Origin: Acidimicrobiia bacterium
GTDB taxonomy: Bacteria; Acidobacteriota; Terriglobia; Bryobacterales; Bryobacteraceae
NCBI GenBank assembly: GCA_016871315.1
Contig: VFZE01000025.1
Coordinates: 17,710-81,709, forward strand
Length of the DNA stretch: 64,000 nt
Reading direction: 5' to 3'
The notes beneath the pieces were generated by a model, which ran no database searches, was not told the origin of the DNA, and saw only the letters and a list, made by a program, of their open reading frames with translations. Made by a program: the position numbers and the translations under genes. Below, piece after piece: positions 54,860-64,000 of this stretch (position 1 is its first letter; each line of letters starts with the position of its first letter).

Positions 54860-54888
54860 GAGAGGCAGGCTACTGCAGCTTGCCTCTC
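54860..54888. other. Hairpin at the 3' end of the D-threonine aldolase-like gene
   Basis: GAGAGGCA (54860-54867) pairs with TGCCTCTC (54881-54888) and the stem extends inward to 12 pairs around ACTGC. It overlaps the stop codon of the minus-strand gene and lies downstream of the 54531 gene. The T-run lies on the wrong side for a canonical terminator on either strand. Confidence 0.35.
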
Positions 54889-55964
54889 GCTTCTACGTCC
54901 CACGTCTGCTCCACCACTCCGCCTCTCACGCCGTAGATCCTCTCATGCAGATTCACGGCCACACAAATATGATTAGGCACAATCTGTACCCGGTCCCCCA
55001 CTTGAAAATCTGACCGCTCCGCCCGCCGCAGATCCACGAACCCGTGCTCTTCCATCATCCGGTGGAAACTCGCCCCCGGCGCCTCCCGGATCAGCCCGAA
55101 CGTCGGCTCGCCCGTCGTCGCCAGCCGGTCTGAGGAAAATGTCTTCGAGCCGCCGTCGATGATCATCTGCCCCTTCTTCGCCGTCGACACCACCGTTACC
55201 AGGATCGACGCCGCGCATTCCTCCCACTTGCAGGAGCCGCACTCCACCGTGTTCCGGTCGTTGAAGATGTAGGTCCCCGGACGGATCTCGTTCATCCCCG
55301 CGATGCGGTGCGATTCATACAGTGTCGGAGTCGAGCCGCCGCTCACGATGTTCGCCGGTATCGAAGCAGCGCGAAACTGCTTCACCATTCCGGACACGGT
55401 GTCTGAAAGTTTATCCACTGCTGCCTGACCTGCCTCGTCCATCAGCTTGATGTGCCCCGGATAAAACGCGATGCCGTCAAACTTCAGGTGCGCGAGATTG
55501 GAAACCGATCGCGCGAAATCCACTGCTTCCGCCGGCTGAACCCCGACGCGCCCCAGTCCCACGTCCACCTCCGCCAGTACGTGAAACTCCACCCGCGCCT
55601 GCCGCGCCGCATCCGACAGTTGCCTTGCCGCCATCAGATGGTCCACCGCAACCGTCACCTGCGTCGACCGCGCCAGTTGCGCCAGCCGGTCCAGCTTCCC
55701 GCGCCCGATCACCGGATACGCCACCAGCAAATCCGGCGTCTCCGTTTTCACCATCACCTCCGCCTCGCTCACCTTCGCCACGGTGAGCCCCGCCGCGCCC
55801 GACACCAGTTGCCGACGCCCGATGTCGATCGTCTTATGCGTTTTGGTATGCGGCCGCAAACGCAAATCATGCGCCGCGGCGTATTCGGCCACGCGCTTCA
55901 GATTCGCCTCCATGATGTCCAGATCGATGAGCAGTGCTGGGGTGTCTAATTCGGAAACACGCAT
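54870..55964 (-). CDS. D-threonine aldolase/D-serine dehydratase-like PLP enzyme (alanine racemase fold)
   Basis: The 364-aa protein starts MRVSELDTPALLIDLDIMEAN, typical of the DSD1/D-threonine aldolase family. The PLP lysine lies in LRPHTKTHKTIDI. Further family motifs are VDVGLGRVGVQP, FDGIAFYPGHIKL, IVSGGSTPTLY and the metal-binding end VPNHICVAVNLHE. The N-terminal barrel plus C-terminal beta domain and the length match. It cleaves D-threonine or D-serine-like substrates. It is the last gene of a minus-strand run; the next gene upstream is 17 bp away. Confidence 0.92.
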   Translation of the reverse strand: MRVSELDTPALLIDLDIMEANLKRVAEYAAAHDLRLRPHTKTHKTIDIGRRQLVSGAAGLTVAKVSEAEVMVKTETPDLLVAYPVIGRGKLDRLAQLARSTQVTVAVDHLMAARQLSDAARQARVEFHVLAEVDVGLGRVGVQPAEAVDFARSVSNLAHLKFDGIAFYPGHIKLMDEAGQAAVDKLSDTVSGMVKQFRAASIPANIVSGGSTPTLYESHRIAGMNEIRPGTYIFNDRNTVECGSCKWEECAASILVTVVSTAKKGQMIIDGGSKTFSSDRLATTGEPTFGLIREAPGASFHRMMEEHGFVDLRRAERSDFQVGDRVQIVPNHICVAVNLHERIYGVRGGVVEQTWDVEARGKLQ

Positions 55965-55981
55965 GATGTTGTCAGAGAATC

Positions 55982-56644
55982 CTATTGTTTGAACCGGATG
56001 GAAAGTTTGGCACCGGTAGGCTGGTAAATCAACTCCAGGTCCTTCACCTTGTGCTTGCCTTCCATCAGGAAATACAGCTGTCCCGAAAGCGGCTCGGAGA
56101 TTTCGCGCTCCGCCAGAACTTTTTCTTTCAGCGCACGCAACAGCGGAGGTTCCTTTCCTTTCGTCGTTTCATCCCGCACCGAGGCCACCGCCTCCGCCGT
56201 CGAGCCCGTATTGCCGATCCCCGGCGATTGGCCCGGCAGACGCTGCGGCATTCCTCCGCCCACCCCGCCCCACACCGGTCCCCGATCCTCGGCCGCGATT
56301 CGACCCCCTTCATAACGGTTGCTGATCGTCAGCACGCTCGTGCCCGCGATCTGCGTCGGTGCGTACGGCGTCGCCCGCTGCCCGTCCTTGTCCGACCTCA
56401 GCAGAAAATCGTCGCGCGAAATCGCCACCTTCTCCCCGCTCACCGGACTCAGCTTCACCTCCACCACCACAATGCCCGATTCCATCTCTTGGCCCACAGC
56501 TGCCGTGATGGAACCTTTGTCAAGGTGGGCGACTGCCTCAATCTTCAGTTGCTTGCCCGTCACTTGCCCTGCCGGCGGACCCTTGTCCGCTGCCAGGCAA
56601 GTGCCGGCCACCCAGAAACCGATGCATAAAGTGATGCCGCGCAT
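55982..56644 (-). CDS. Hypothetical secreted protein
   Basis: The 220-aa protein starts MRGITLCIGFWVAGTCLAAD, a signal peptide. The mature part is rich in strands (KGSITAAVGQEMESGIVVVEV, YFLMEGKHKVKDLELIYQP), which could form a beta-sandwich or immunoglobulin-like domain; a Gly/Pro-rich linker sits near residue 120. No family recognised. An earlier in-frame ATG at 56659 lies only 2 nt downstream of TATAAT, so transcription would start after it; GAGG upstream of 56644 supports this start. It is 17 bp upstream of the D-threonine aldolase-like gene and probably co-transcribed. Confidence 0.65.
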   Translation of the reverse strand: MRGITLCIGFWVAGTCLAADKGPPAGQVTGKQLKIEAVAHLDKGSITAAVGQEMESGIVVVEVKLSPVSGEKVAISRDDFLLRSDKDGQRATPYAPTQIAGTSVLTISNRYEGGRIAAEDRGPVWGGVGGGMPQRLPGQSPGIGNTGSTAEAVASVRDETTKGKEPPLLRALKEKVLAEREISEPLSGQLYFLMEGKHKVKDLELIYQPTGAKLSIRFKQ

Positions 56645-56661
56645 GGGAGACCTCGCCATGC

Positions 56662-56667
56662 ATTATA
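56662..56667 (-). promoter_or_regulatory. -10 element (TATAAT) upstream of 55982-56644
   Basis: Consensus TATAAT on the minus strand ends 17 nt before the ATG at 56644. It lies between the carboxypeptidase-regulatory gene and the hypothetical gene. Confidence 0.55.
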
Positions 56668-56681
56668 CCGCCCACCGCCTT

Positions 56682-58271
56682 TCAGCGCGCGCCCAATGCC
56701 TCCGCCGGAACCTGCCTCAGTTCCGCCGACGCCCGCCCGTTCTGCGAAATCTCCACCCGCTGCGCCTCGTGAGAAAACTTCACCCACAGTTCGGGATCCT
56801 GGTATGCCCCTTGCTCCAACTCCTCAAACGCCAGCAGGCGGTAGCGTCCCGGAGCAAGGTTCGTGAATCGGAAGCTGCCACCCGCATCAGCCGGCCCCGT
56901 GCGGAATGATTCCGGCCACCTCCGCGCGGCATCGTCGGGTGCCAGCACCACATAGGCCCCCGCGGCAGGATCGGATCTGCCATTGCGCACCAGACCCTCA
57001 ACCCTCCCCGCGCCCGAGGCGACCACGATCTGAAGCTCCGCGGCAGATGCCGCCGCCAGTTCCAGACCGGCGGGGTAAACCTCCTGGCTGCCGAACCGCG
57101 CGCTCTTCAGCCAGTAGCCTTCCGGCAGCCCTTGCACGACGATCCGGTAGCGGCCGGCCGACAGCACCTCTTGCGCCGCAAACGCCCCGTCCTCCCCCGC
57201 CCGCGCTCCGCTCGGAGACTTCCAGGAATCCTCCGGAATCAGCTGTACCGAGACTCCTTTCCACGCCGGCGCTTCTCCTTCAGCCCCGAACTGCCCCGTC
57301 ACGCGGATGCCAGGCTGCAATGTCAGTTCCACTCCGTCGGTTAGCCCCGCCGGCACCGTCATCTCCAGCCGCGCCGACATCTGCTGGCCCCGGCCGCTCT
57401 GCATCGCTACCAGCGTGTAAGCGCCGGGACGCGCGCCGCGGATTTCGAAGCTTCCGTCTTTCGGGTTCACCGGAACGGGCCGCCGGTCCGATGAGGCAAG
57501 CATCGGGTCGGCCGGATGCAGGAAGACCATCACACCCCCGCCTCGGGCCCCGCTTGCCGGAGCCCCATGAACCTGTCCCCGGATGCGTGCCACGCCGACA
57601 CGCGCCAGCCTCATCTCCACGTTTGTCATCTGCTGCCCCGCCGTCAGCTCGATGACACCGGCGGAGGCCGGCTCCAATGCCCCCGGCCAGTAGTGCGTGA
57701 CGTAATCCACATCCCCCGATGCCGAACCCCTCCGGCTTCTTGTTGCGCTCAAGTAATATCGCCCCGCGTTGATGCCCGCCAGCCGGAACTCGCCCAGATC
57801 GTTCGTGCCCGCTCCCTCCACCTGCGCCAGTTGCTTCTTCCCCCTGCGGTAGCTCACTTGCCACAACTGCACCGTCGCGCTCATCATCGGATCGCCGTCC
57901 TCGTCCGTCACGCGCCCCGCCACCACTGCCTGCGGTGTCAGCTCGATAAGAAAACCCTCCAATTTTTGGCCCGCGGACAGCGCCACCGTCGCCGAAGATC
58001 GCGAACCGCCTCCTCGCACAAAGCCCGCCCGCTCCGCCATCACGCGATAAGTGCCTGCCTGTAAATTCTGGATGCGGAAAACGCCCGCCGTGTCGGTGGA
58101 GGCCTCGAAACTCCGGTTCCCCTGCAACAGCCGCACCGCAACCTTCCGCAATGGCTCCTTGGTGAGCCGGTTTACTACCTGGCCTTCCATCGATGCCGGC
58201 TTTGGGGGAGTTTGCGTCGTGGCAACCGCCGCGGCGATAACCACAAGCCGCAACTGAGCAGGCACAAACAC
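56682..58271 (-). CDS. Secreted protein with carboxypeptidase regulatory-like (CarboxypepD_reg) repeats
   Basis: The 529-aa protein has a signal peptide (LRLVVIAAAVATTQTPP). Several beta-sandwich repeats of the carboxypeptidase regulatory type follow: MEGQVVNRLTKEPLRKVAVRLL with GVFRIQNLQAGTYRVMAERAGF, VVAGRVTDEDGDPMMSATVQL with NDLGEFRLAGINAGRYYL, IRGQVHGAPASG with GSFEIRGARPGAYTLVAMQSG, and VEGLVRNGRSDPAAGAYVVL with GSFRFTNLAPGRYRLLAF. Function is unknown; such proteins are usually surface or secreted. It starts 3 bp after the second Uma2 gene. Confidence 0.8.
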   Translation of the reverse strand: MFVPAQLRLVVIAAAVATTQTPPKPASMEGQVVNRLTKEPLRKVAVRLLQGNRSFEASTDTAGVFRIQNLQAGTYRVMAERAGFVRGGGSRSSATVALSAGQKLEGFLIELTPQAVVAGRVTDEDGDPMMSATVQLWQVSYRRGKKQLAQVEGAGTNDLGEFRLAGINAGRYYLSATRSRRGSASGDVDYVTHYWPGALEPASAGVIELTAGQQMTNVEMRLARVGVARIRGQVHGAPASGARGGGVMVFLHPADPMLASSDRRPVPVNPKDGSFEIRGARPGAYTLVAMQSGRGQQMSARLEMTVPAGLTDGVELTLQPGIRVTGQFGAEGEAPAWKGVSVQLIPEDSWKSPSGARAGEDGAFAAQEVLSAGRYRIVVQGLPEGYWLKSARFGSQEVYPAGLELAAASAAELQIVVASGAGRVEGLVRNGRSDPAAGAYVVLAPDDAARRWPESFRTGPADAGGSFRFTNLAPGRYRLLAFEELEQGAYQDPELWVKFSHEAQRVEISQNGRASAELRQVPAEALGAR

Positions 58272-58274
58272 GGT

Positions 58275-58778
58275 TTACCGCAGGATCTCTTCCAGCGGTA
58301 TCCGCACATCGAAATCCGATAGCTGGAACGCTTCCACTGCTTTCAGCCCCGCCTCGTGGTAGACGTATCCGCGCCGCAGGCCCGGGTCCACCAGCCAGAC
58401 GTGGGGAACGCCCCACACCCGGTACTCCTCCAGCCGCGTCATAATCTCTTCATAACGATCGTCGGGAGAAACGATCTCCACAATCACATGCGGCACTTGT
58501 GTCGGGATGGCCTCCGTCGGCTCCTGTTCAGCGTAAACCACCACGTCCGCGATGCGGAACTTCTCCGTCGTCACCGGGATGCGTAGTTCGGGATGGGCGA
58601 ACAAGTCGAGCTTAGCTTCCACGCGCTCGAAGGACGCGAGAACTCTCTTCTGTGCTTTGCTATGAAAAAGATTCGGCACGCTCCGCTCGACCACCTCTCC
58701 TTCCACGTACTCGGGCGCACGATCCGGGTAGCTGGTCTCCAGATACTCCTGCTGGCTGATTAGAGTCTTCGCGCCCAT
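58275..58778 (-). CDS. Uma2-family (DUF820) endonuclease-like protein, second copy
   Basis: The 167-aa product starts MGAKTLISQQEYLETSYPDRAPEYVEGE and has the Uma2 core motifs FRIADVVVYAEQEP, VPHVIVEIVSPDDRYEEI and YRVWGVPHVWLVDP, so all conserved acidic and lysine-equivalent positions are present. Compared with the copy at 2937 it is somewhat shorter and quite different in sequence. The start at 58778 is preferred over in-frame ATGs at 58796 and further up because TAGGCT lies 8 nt before it. Divergent from nuoC. Confidence 0.88.
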   Translation of the reverse strand: MGAKTLISQQEYLETSYPDRAPEYVEGEVVERSVPNLFHSKAQKRVLASFERVEAKLDLFAHPELRIPVTTEKFRIADVVVYAEQEPTEAIPTQVPHVIVEIVSPDDRYEEIMTRLEEYRVWGVPHVWLVDPGLRRGYVYHEAGLKAVEAFQLSDFDVRIPLEEILR

Positions 58779-58786
58779 CTCTCTTG

Positions 58787-58792
58787 AGCCTA
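58787..58792 (-). promoter_or_regulatory. Putative -10 element of the second Uma2 gene
   Basis: TAGGCT on the minus strand ends 8 nt before the ATG at 58778, consistent with a leaderless mRNA. Confidence 0.35.
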
Positions 58793-58833
58793 TCATGGAT
58801 AACGCCTTATCCATCCGCCGCGTTTCGTACAAT

Positions 58834-58862
58834 TTGACAGCAGTTTTTATCGTGTGATAAAA
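58834..58862 (+). promoter_or_regulatory. Promoter of the nuo operon with an overlapping dyad
   Basis: TTGACA (58834-58839) is a consensus -35; GATAAA (58856-58861, spacer 16) or ATAAAA (spacer 17) is the likely -10. The -10 lies within an inverted repeat TTTTATC-GTGT-GATAAAA (58845-58862), so a dimeric regulator could occlude it. Confidence 0.6.
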
Positions 58863-58889
58863 GCGTAGGTTCTTTTCTGAAAGGGTTTC

Positions 58890-59474
58890 ATGGCCGAACA
58901 GGAAAAACCGGAAGGTGGTGCGAAACCCCCCGCCGGTGGTCACGCGCCTCCCAAACCGCCTCCAGGCATGGCCGCGACGCCGTGGGAAGGCGAACTCGTC
59001 AACGACGTCAAGCGCCAGTTCGGCGCGCAGATCCTCGAAGCCTCCTCTTACCTCGACCAGAACTTCTTCGTGGTCGCTCCGGAGGCCGTCATCTCCCTGC
59101 TCGAATTCCTCCGGCTCGAAGCGGACTTCGACTACCTGGTCGACCTCACCGCCGCTCACTACCCGGACCGCGAAAACCAATTCGACCTTTTCTACATCCT
59201 CTACAGCTTCGCCCGCAACGAACGGATTCGCGTAAAGACCTCCATCGCAGAAACCGCCACCCCGTCCACCGCCGTCGGCGTCCACCTGACCGCCGACTGG
59301 CTTGAGCGCGAAGTCTTCGACATGTTCGGCATCCGCTTTGACGGCCATCCCAACATGACCCGTCTCCTGCTTCCCGAGGACTGGCAAGGCTACCCGCTGC
59401 GCAAGCAGAAAACCCTCATCGACATGGACAACCGCTGGGTTCAGGAGAACCTGGGGATCGAGAGCGGCCAATAA
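58890..59474 (+). CDS. nuoC: NADH-quinone oxidoreductase subunit C
   Basis: The 194-aa protein carries the 30-kDa subunit signature [23 protein letters not shown], the conserved ERE in [30 protein letters not shown] and the end GYPLRKQ. Residues 1-30 form a Pro/Gly/Lys-rich leader ([18 protein letters not shown]) not usual in NuoC. It forms part of the Q-module of complex I at the cytoplasmic membrane face. It is the first gene of the nuo run, directly downstream of a good promoter, and no nuoA or nuoB precedes it. Confidence 0.93.
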   Translation: MAEQEKPEGGAKPPAGGHAPPKPPPGMAATPWEGELVNDVKRQFGAQILEASSYLDQNFFVVAPEAVISLLEFLRLEADFDYLVDLTAAHYPDRENQFDLFYILYSFARNERIRVKTSIAETATPSTAVGVHLTADWLEREVFDMFGIRFDGHPNMTRLLLPEDWQGYPLRKQKTLIDMDNRWVQENLGIESGQ

Positions 59475-59478
59475 ACCC

Positions 59479-60591
59479 ATGCCGGAACCTACTTTCTTAG
59501 ACTCGACAGAACTGGTCCTCAACATGGGACCGCAGCACCCCTCCACACACGGCGTGCTGCGCGTCATCCTCAAGCTCGACGGCGAAAAGGTCATCGGCAC
59601 CGAGTGCGTCATCGGCTATCTCCACCGCGGCGTGGAAAAAATCGCTGAAAACCGCACCTACACGATGTTCGCTCCCTACGTCGATCGTATGGACTACATC
59701 GCCGCCATCTCCAACGGCCTCGGCTATTGCCTTGCCGTCGAAAAGCTCCTCAAGGTCGAAGCTCCGCCCCGCGCTCAGGTAGTCCGCGTCATCCTCACCG
59801 AGCTCAACCGCATCGCCAGCCACCTGTTCTGGCTCGGCACCCACGCCCTCGACATCGGCGCCATCACGCCTCTCTTCTACACCCTCCGCGAACGCGAAGA
59901 GATCCTCAAAATCTTTGAAGACTACTGCGGCGCGCGCCTCACCACGCACGCCTTCCGCATCGGTGGCCTCCAGTACGAAGTCCACGATGGCCTGGAACGC
60001 CAAGTGAAGGACTTCTGCGACTACATCGTCCCCAAAATCGACGAGTACGAGGAGCTGCTCACCAACAACCGCATCTGGGTCGAACGTCTCAAGGGCGTCG
60101 GCATCCTCACCGCCGACGAGTGCAAGCAGTTCGGCGTTACCGGCCCCGTCCTCCGCGCCGCCGGTGTCCAATGGGATTTGCGCAAGGCGCAGCCCTACAG
60201 CGGCTACGAAAAGTACGACTTCGACGTGCCCATTGCCCACGGCGCCGACACCTATGACCGTTACGTCGTCCGCATGCTTGAGATGCGCCAGTGCGTCAGA
60301 ATCCTACGCCAGGCTGTCGAAGGCATCCCCGAAGGCCCCATCCTCGCCAAGGTCGGCAAGGTCATCAAGCCCGCCGCCGGCGAGGCCTACGTTTCCATCG
60401 AAGCGCCCAAGGGCGAGCTTGGCTACTTCATCGTCAGTGACGGCTCCACACAGCCCTACCGCCTCCGCGTGCGCCCGCCTTCGCTGATTAATTTACAGGC
60501 GCTCGATAGAATGGTGAGAGGCGGGCTTGTGGCGGATGTTGTGGCGATTATCGGCACGCTCGATATTGTGCTCGGCGAGGTGGATCGATGA
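59479..60591 (+). CDS. nuoD: NADH-quinone oxidoreductase subunit D
   Basis: The 370-aa protein contains the 49-kDa subunit signatures [64 protein letters not shown], and the ending [18 protein letters not shown]. These residues line the quinone-binding cavity. It starts 4 bp after nuoC, and its stop overlaps nuoI by 4 bp (ATGA). Length is slightly short of the usual 400 because the N-terminus is compact. Confidence 0.96.
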   Translation: MPEPTFLDSTELVLNMGPQHPSTHGVLRVILKLDGEKVIGTECVIGYLHRGVEKIAENRTYTMFAPYVDRMDYIAAISNGLGYCLAVEKLLKVEAPPRAQVVRVILTELNRIASHLFWLGTHALDIGAITPLFYTLREREEILKIFEDYCGARLTTHAFRIGGLQYEVHDGLERQVKDFCDYIVPKIDEYEELLTNNRIWVERLKGVGILTADECKQFGVTGPVLRAAGVQWDLRKAQPYSGYEKYDFDVPIAHGADTYDRYVVRMLEMRQCVRILRQAVEGIPEGPILAKVGKVIKPAAGEAYVSIEAPKGELGYFIVSDGSTQPYRLRVRPPSLINLQALDRMVRGGLVADVVAIIGTLDIVLGEVDR

Positions 60592-61043
60592 AGAAGTTTT
60601 TGCGAACGATATTTTTGGTGGACTTGCTTCAAGGCCTGTGGGTGACCTTCCGCAATCAGCACCCCAAGCACATCTACACCGAACAGTACCCCGCCGAACG
60701 CCCTAAAGTGGCCGAGCGCTACCGCGGCGCGCCAAGGCTCAACATCAATCCCGATAACGGCGAAACACTCTGCATCGCCTGCAACCTCTGCGCTCTTGCT
60801 TGCCCGGAAAACTTGATCGTCGTCACCAGCGAGCGCAACGAGCAGACCCGCCGCAAGGAACTCACCGAATTCACCTACGACACTTCCCGCTGCATGTTCT
60901 GCGGGCTTTGCGAGGACGCCTGCCCTGTCGATGCACTCGAACTCACCCAGGACTTCGAACTCGCCACCTATACCCGCGACGGCCTCATCTGGGACCGGCA
61001 GCTGCTCGAGGAGGGGCCCAAACCCACCCCCTACCGGTTCTAA
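60588..61043 (+). CDS. nuoI: NADH-quinone oxidoreductase subunit I
   Basis: The 151-aa protein begins with an amphipathic membrane-proximal helix ([21 protein letters not shown]) and carries two 4Fe-4S motifs, [13 protein letters not shown] and [16 protein letters not shown], which bind clusters N6a and N6b. Length is normal for the bacterial 23-kDa subunit. The start overlaps the nuoD stop by 4 bp. nuoH, which normally lies between nuoD or nuoG and nuoI, is missing here. Confidence 0.96.
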   Translation: MKKFLRTIFLVDLLQGLWVTFRNQHPKHIYTEQYPAERPKVAERYRGAPRLNINPDNGETLCIACNLCALACPENLIVVTSERNEQTRRKELTEFTYDTSRCMFCGLCEDACPVDALELTQDFELATYTRDGLIWDRQLLEEGPKPTPYRF

Positions 61044-61061
61044 AGGAGCCGTCACCACCCT

Positions 61062-61568
61062 ATGCTCGACGCCATCTTCTTCTACACCTTCGCCGCCCTG
61101 ACCCTCGGCGGCGGCGTCCTCTGCATCACTCGCCGCAACGCCGTCCACAGCGCCATGTGGCTGGTTGTCTCCCTGCTCGGCGTCGGTGGCCTTTACCTGC
61201 TCCAGCGCGCCGAGTTCCTCTTCGCCGTTCAGGCCGTCGTCTACATCGGCGGCATCGTCGTCTTGTTCCTGTTCGTCATCATGCTCGTCAACCTCGATGA
61301 AGCCGCTCGCCAGCGCCAGTTCAACCGCCAATGGCTCATCGGGCTGGGCGCTGTTGCTCTGGTCGGCGCAGAGGTCTTCTATTTCCTGAAAGCCGGAGCC
61401 GACACGCTGAAGCTTCCTCCGCCGGCCGGTTCTGTTTCCACCGACGGCAACACCGAACGCCTCGCCGACGTCCTCTTCAGCGAATACCTGCTTCCCTTTG
61501 AGGTCGCCTCCCTGCTGCTGCTGGTCGCCATCGTCGGTTCCGTTGTCATGGCCAAGAGGAGAATCTGA
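61062..61568 (+). CDS. nuoJ: NADH-quinone oxidoreductase subunit J
   Basis: The 168-aa membrane protein has five hydrophobic segments and the NuoJ motif [34 protein letters not shown], with the conserved pi-bulge helix glycine. AAGGAG lies about 14 bp before the ATG. The last codons overlap nuoK by one base (TGATG). It is part of the proton-translocating membrane arm. Confidence 0.94.
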   Translation: MLDAIFFYTFAALTLGGGVLCITRRNAVHSAMWLVVSLLGVGGLYLLQRAEFLFAVQAVVYIGGIVVLFLFVIMLVNLDEAARQRQFNRQWLIGLGAVALVGAEVFYFLKAGADTLKLPPPAGSVSTDGNTERLADVLFSEYLLPFEVASLLLLVAIVGSVVMAKRRI

Positions 61569-61879
61569 TGCTCACACCCGTGACCACGATTCACTATCTC
61601 GCGCTCAGCGCCGCCCTGCTTCTGATCGGCACCCTCGGCGTCCTCATGCGGCGCAACATCGTCGTCATCCTCATGTCCATCGAGCTCATCTTGAACGCCG
61701 TCAACATCAACCTGGTGGCCTTTTCACGCCACTTCGACAACATGTACGGACAGATCTTCGCGATGTTTGTCATCGCCGTCGCCGTCGCCGAGGCGGCCAT
61801 CGGCCTTGGCATCCTCATCGCTCTGTTCCGCAACAAAACCACCGTCCTGGCCGACGAGATTGACCTGTTGAAGTGGTGA
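61568..61879 (+). CDS. nuoK: NADH-quinone oxidoreductase subunit K
   Basis: The 103-aa protein has three membrane helices and the NuoK signature [31 protein letters not shown], including the conserved E in [10 protein letters not shown], and [19 protein letters not shown] with the second conserved E. The start shares one base with the nuoJ stop. Part of the membrane arm. Confidence 0.96.
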   Translation: MLTPVTTIHYLALSAALLLIGTLGVLMRRNIVVILMSIELILNAVNINLVAFSRHFDNMYGQIFAMFVIAVAVAEAAIGLGILIALFRNKTTVLADEIDLLKW

Positions 61880-61889
61880 AAAGAGGCGC

Positions 61890-64000
<2,111 letters not shown>

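Noticed and set aside
54853..54888. Intrinsic terminator after the 54531 gene
   Set aside because: The stem is strong but the T-run lies 5' of it on the plus strand and would be an A-run on the minus strand, so it is not a canonical terminator in either direction.
58779..59612. N-terminal extension of the second Uma2 to 445 aa
   Set aside because: The extension is antisense to nuoC and the start of nuoD; family length and a -10-like hexamer support the start at 58778.

Overview
The window looks like chromosome from a high-GC Acidobacteriota of the Solibacter/Bryobacter type. The pointers are two secreted proteins ending in the Solibacter C-terminal domain (TIGR03437), a PadR regulator followed by a remnant of an acidobacterial macrolide-exporter-like permease, a degraded Ser/Thr kinase with a TolB-like propeller, paired DUF1549/DUF1501 exported proteins, several quinoproteins and many exported carbohydrate-active enzymes. 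No integrase, transposase, phage module or CRISPR array was found. One tRNA-Ser(TGA) is present.

Layout. 1-2.9 kb (minus): PadR with a near-perfect operator on its own start codon, a 22-codon permease remnant, an AI-2E-type permease, a HupE-like membrane protein and a serine hydrolase cut by the window edge. 2.9-8.4 kb (minus): Uma2 nuclease-like protein and a formate dehydrogenase operon (catalytic subunit with an in-frame UGA read as selenocysteine plus a SECIS-like hairpin, Fe-S subunit, cytochrome b subunit, FdhE). 8.5-15.1 kb: a giant secreted TIGR03437 protein, a Tat-exported glycosidase-like protein and a lipoprotein aldose 1-epimerase. 15.2-18.1 kb is a decayed stretch: a paralogous-type hypothetical protein, a short repeat, a kinase pseudogene and an orphan hypothetical gene. 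18.1-26.6 kb holds glycan degradation genes: a glycosidase with a binding module inserted in its catalytic domain, a truncated Mur-ligase-like gene, a propeller-PHP protein and a GH95 fucosidase.

26.7-36.3 kb: membrane cytochrome c, type II NADH dehydrogenase fused to a cyclic-nucleotide-binding domain and coupled to a patatin, a metallo-beta-lactamase-fold hydrolase, a kinase-fold phosphotransferase, then a tightly coupled PIG-L deacetylase / 44-aa membrane protein / sodium:solute symporter operon. 36.3-44.5 kb: hypothetical proteins, a MerR gene broken by an internal deletion, a second TIGR03437 protein, the DUF1549/DUF1501 pair and a polytopic membrane protein. 44.5-46.3 kb: an orphan bicistron of a PduS-like Fe-S flavoprotein and a PduT-like tandem-BMC shell protein, so the organism probably makes a bacterial microcompartment whose other genes lie elsewhere. 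46.4-54 kb: two divergent quinoprotein modules (amidohydrolase, PQQ enzyme, dihaem cytochrome, CMD protein; and Gfo/Idh/MocA oxidoreductase plus PQQ enzyme). 54-58.8 kb: a peptidase S41 remnant beside tRNA-Ser, a small secreted protein, a D-threonine-aldolase-like enzyme, secreted proteins and a second Uma2. 58.8-64 kb: complex I genes in the order nuoC-D-I-J-K-L, NuoL continuing past the window and carrying a histidine-rich loop.

The genes suggest an aerobic or facultative heterotroph with a flexible electron-input side (formate, NADH by two routes, quinoproteins), large investment in exported glycan-degrading and PQQ enzymes, and frequent small deletions that left gene stumps. At least nine genes have a TAnnnT hexamer 6-9 nt upstream of the start codon, which suggests leaderless transcripts are common here.
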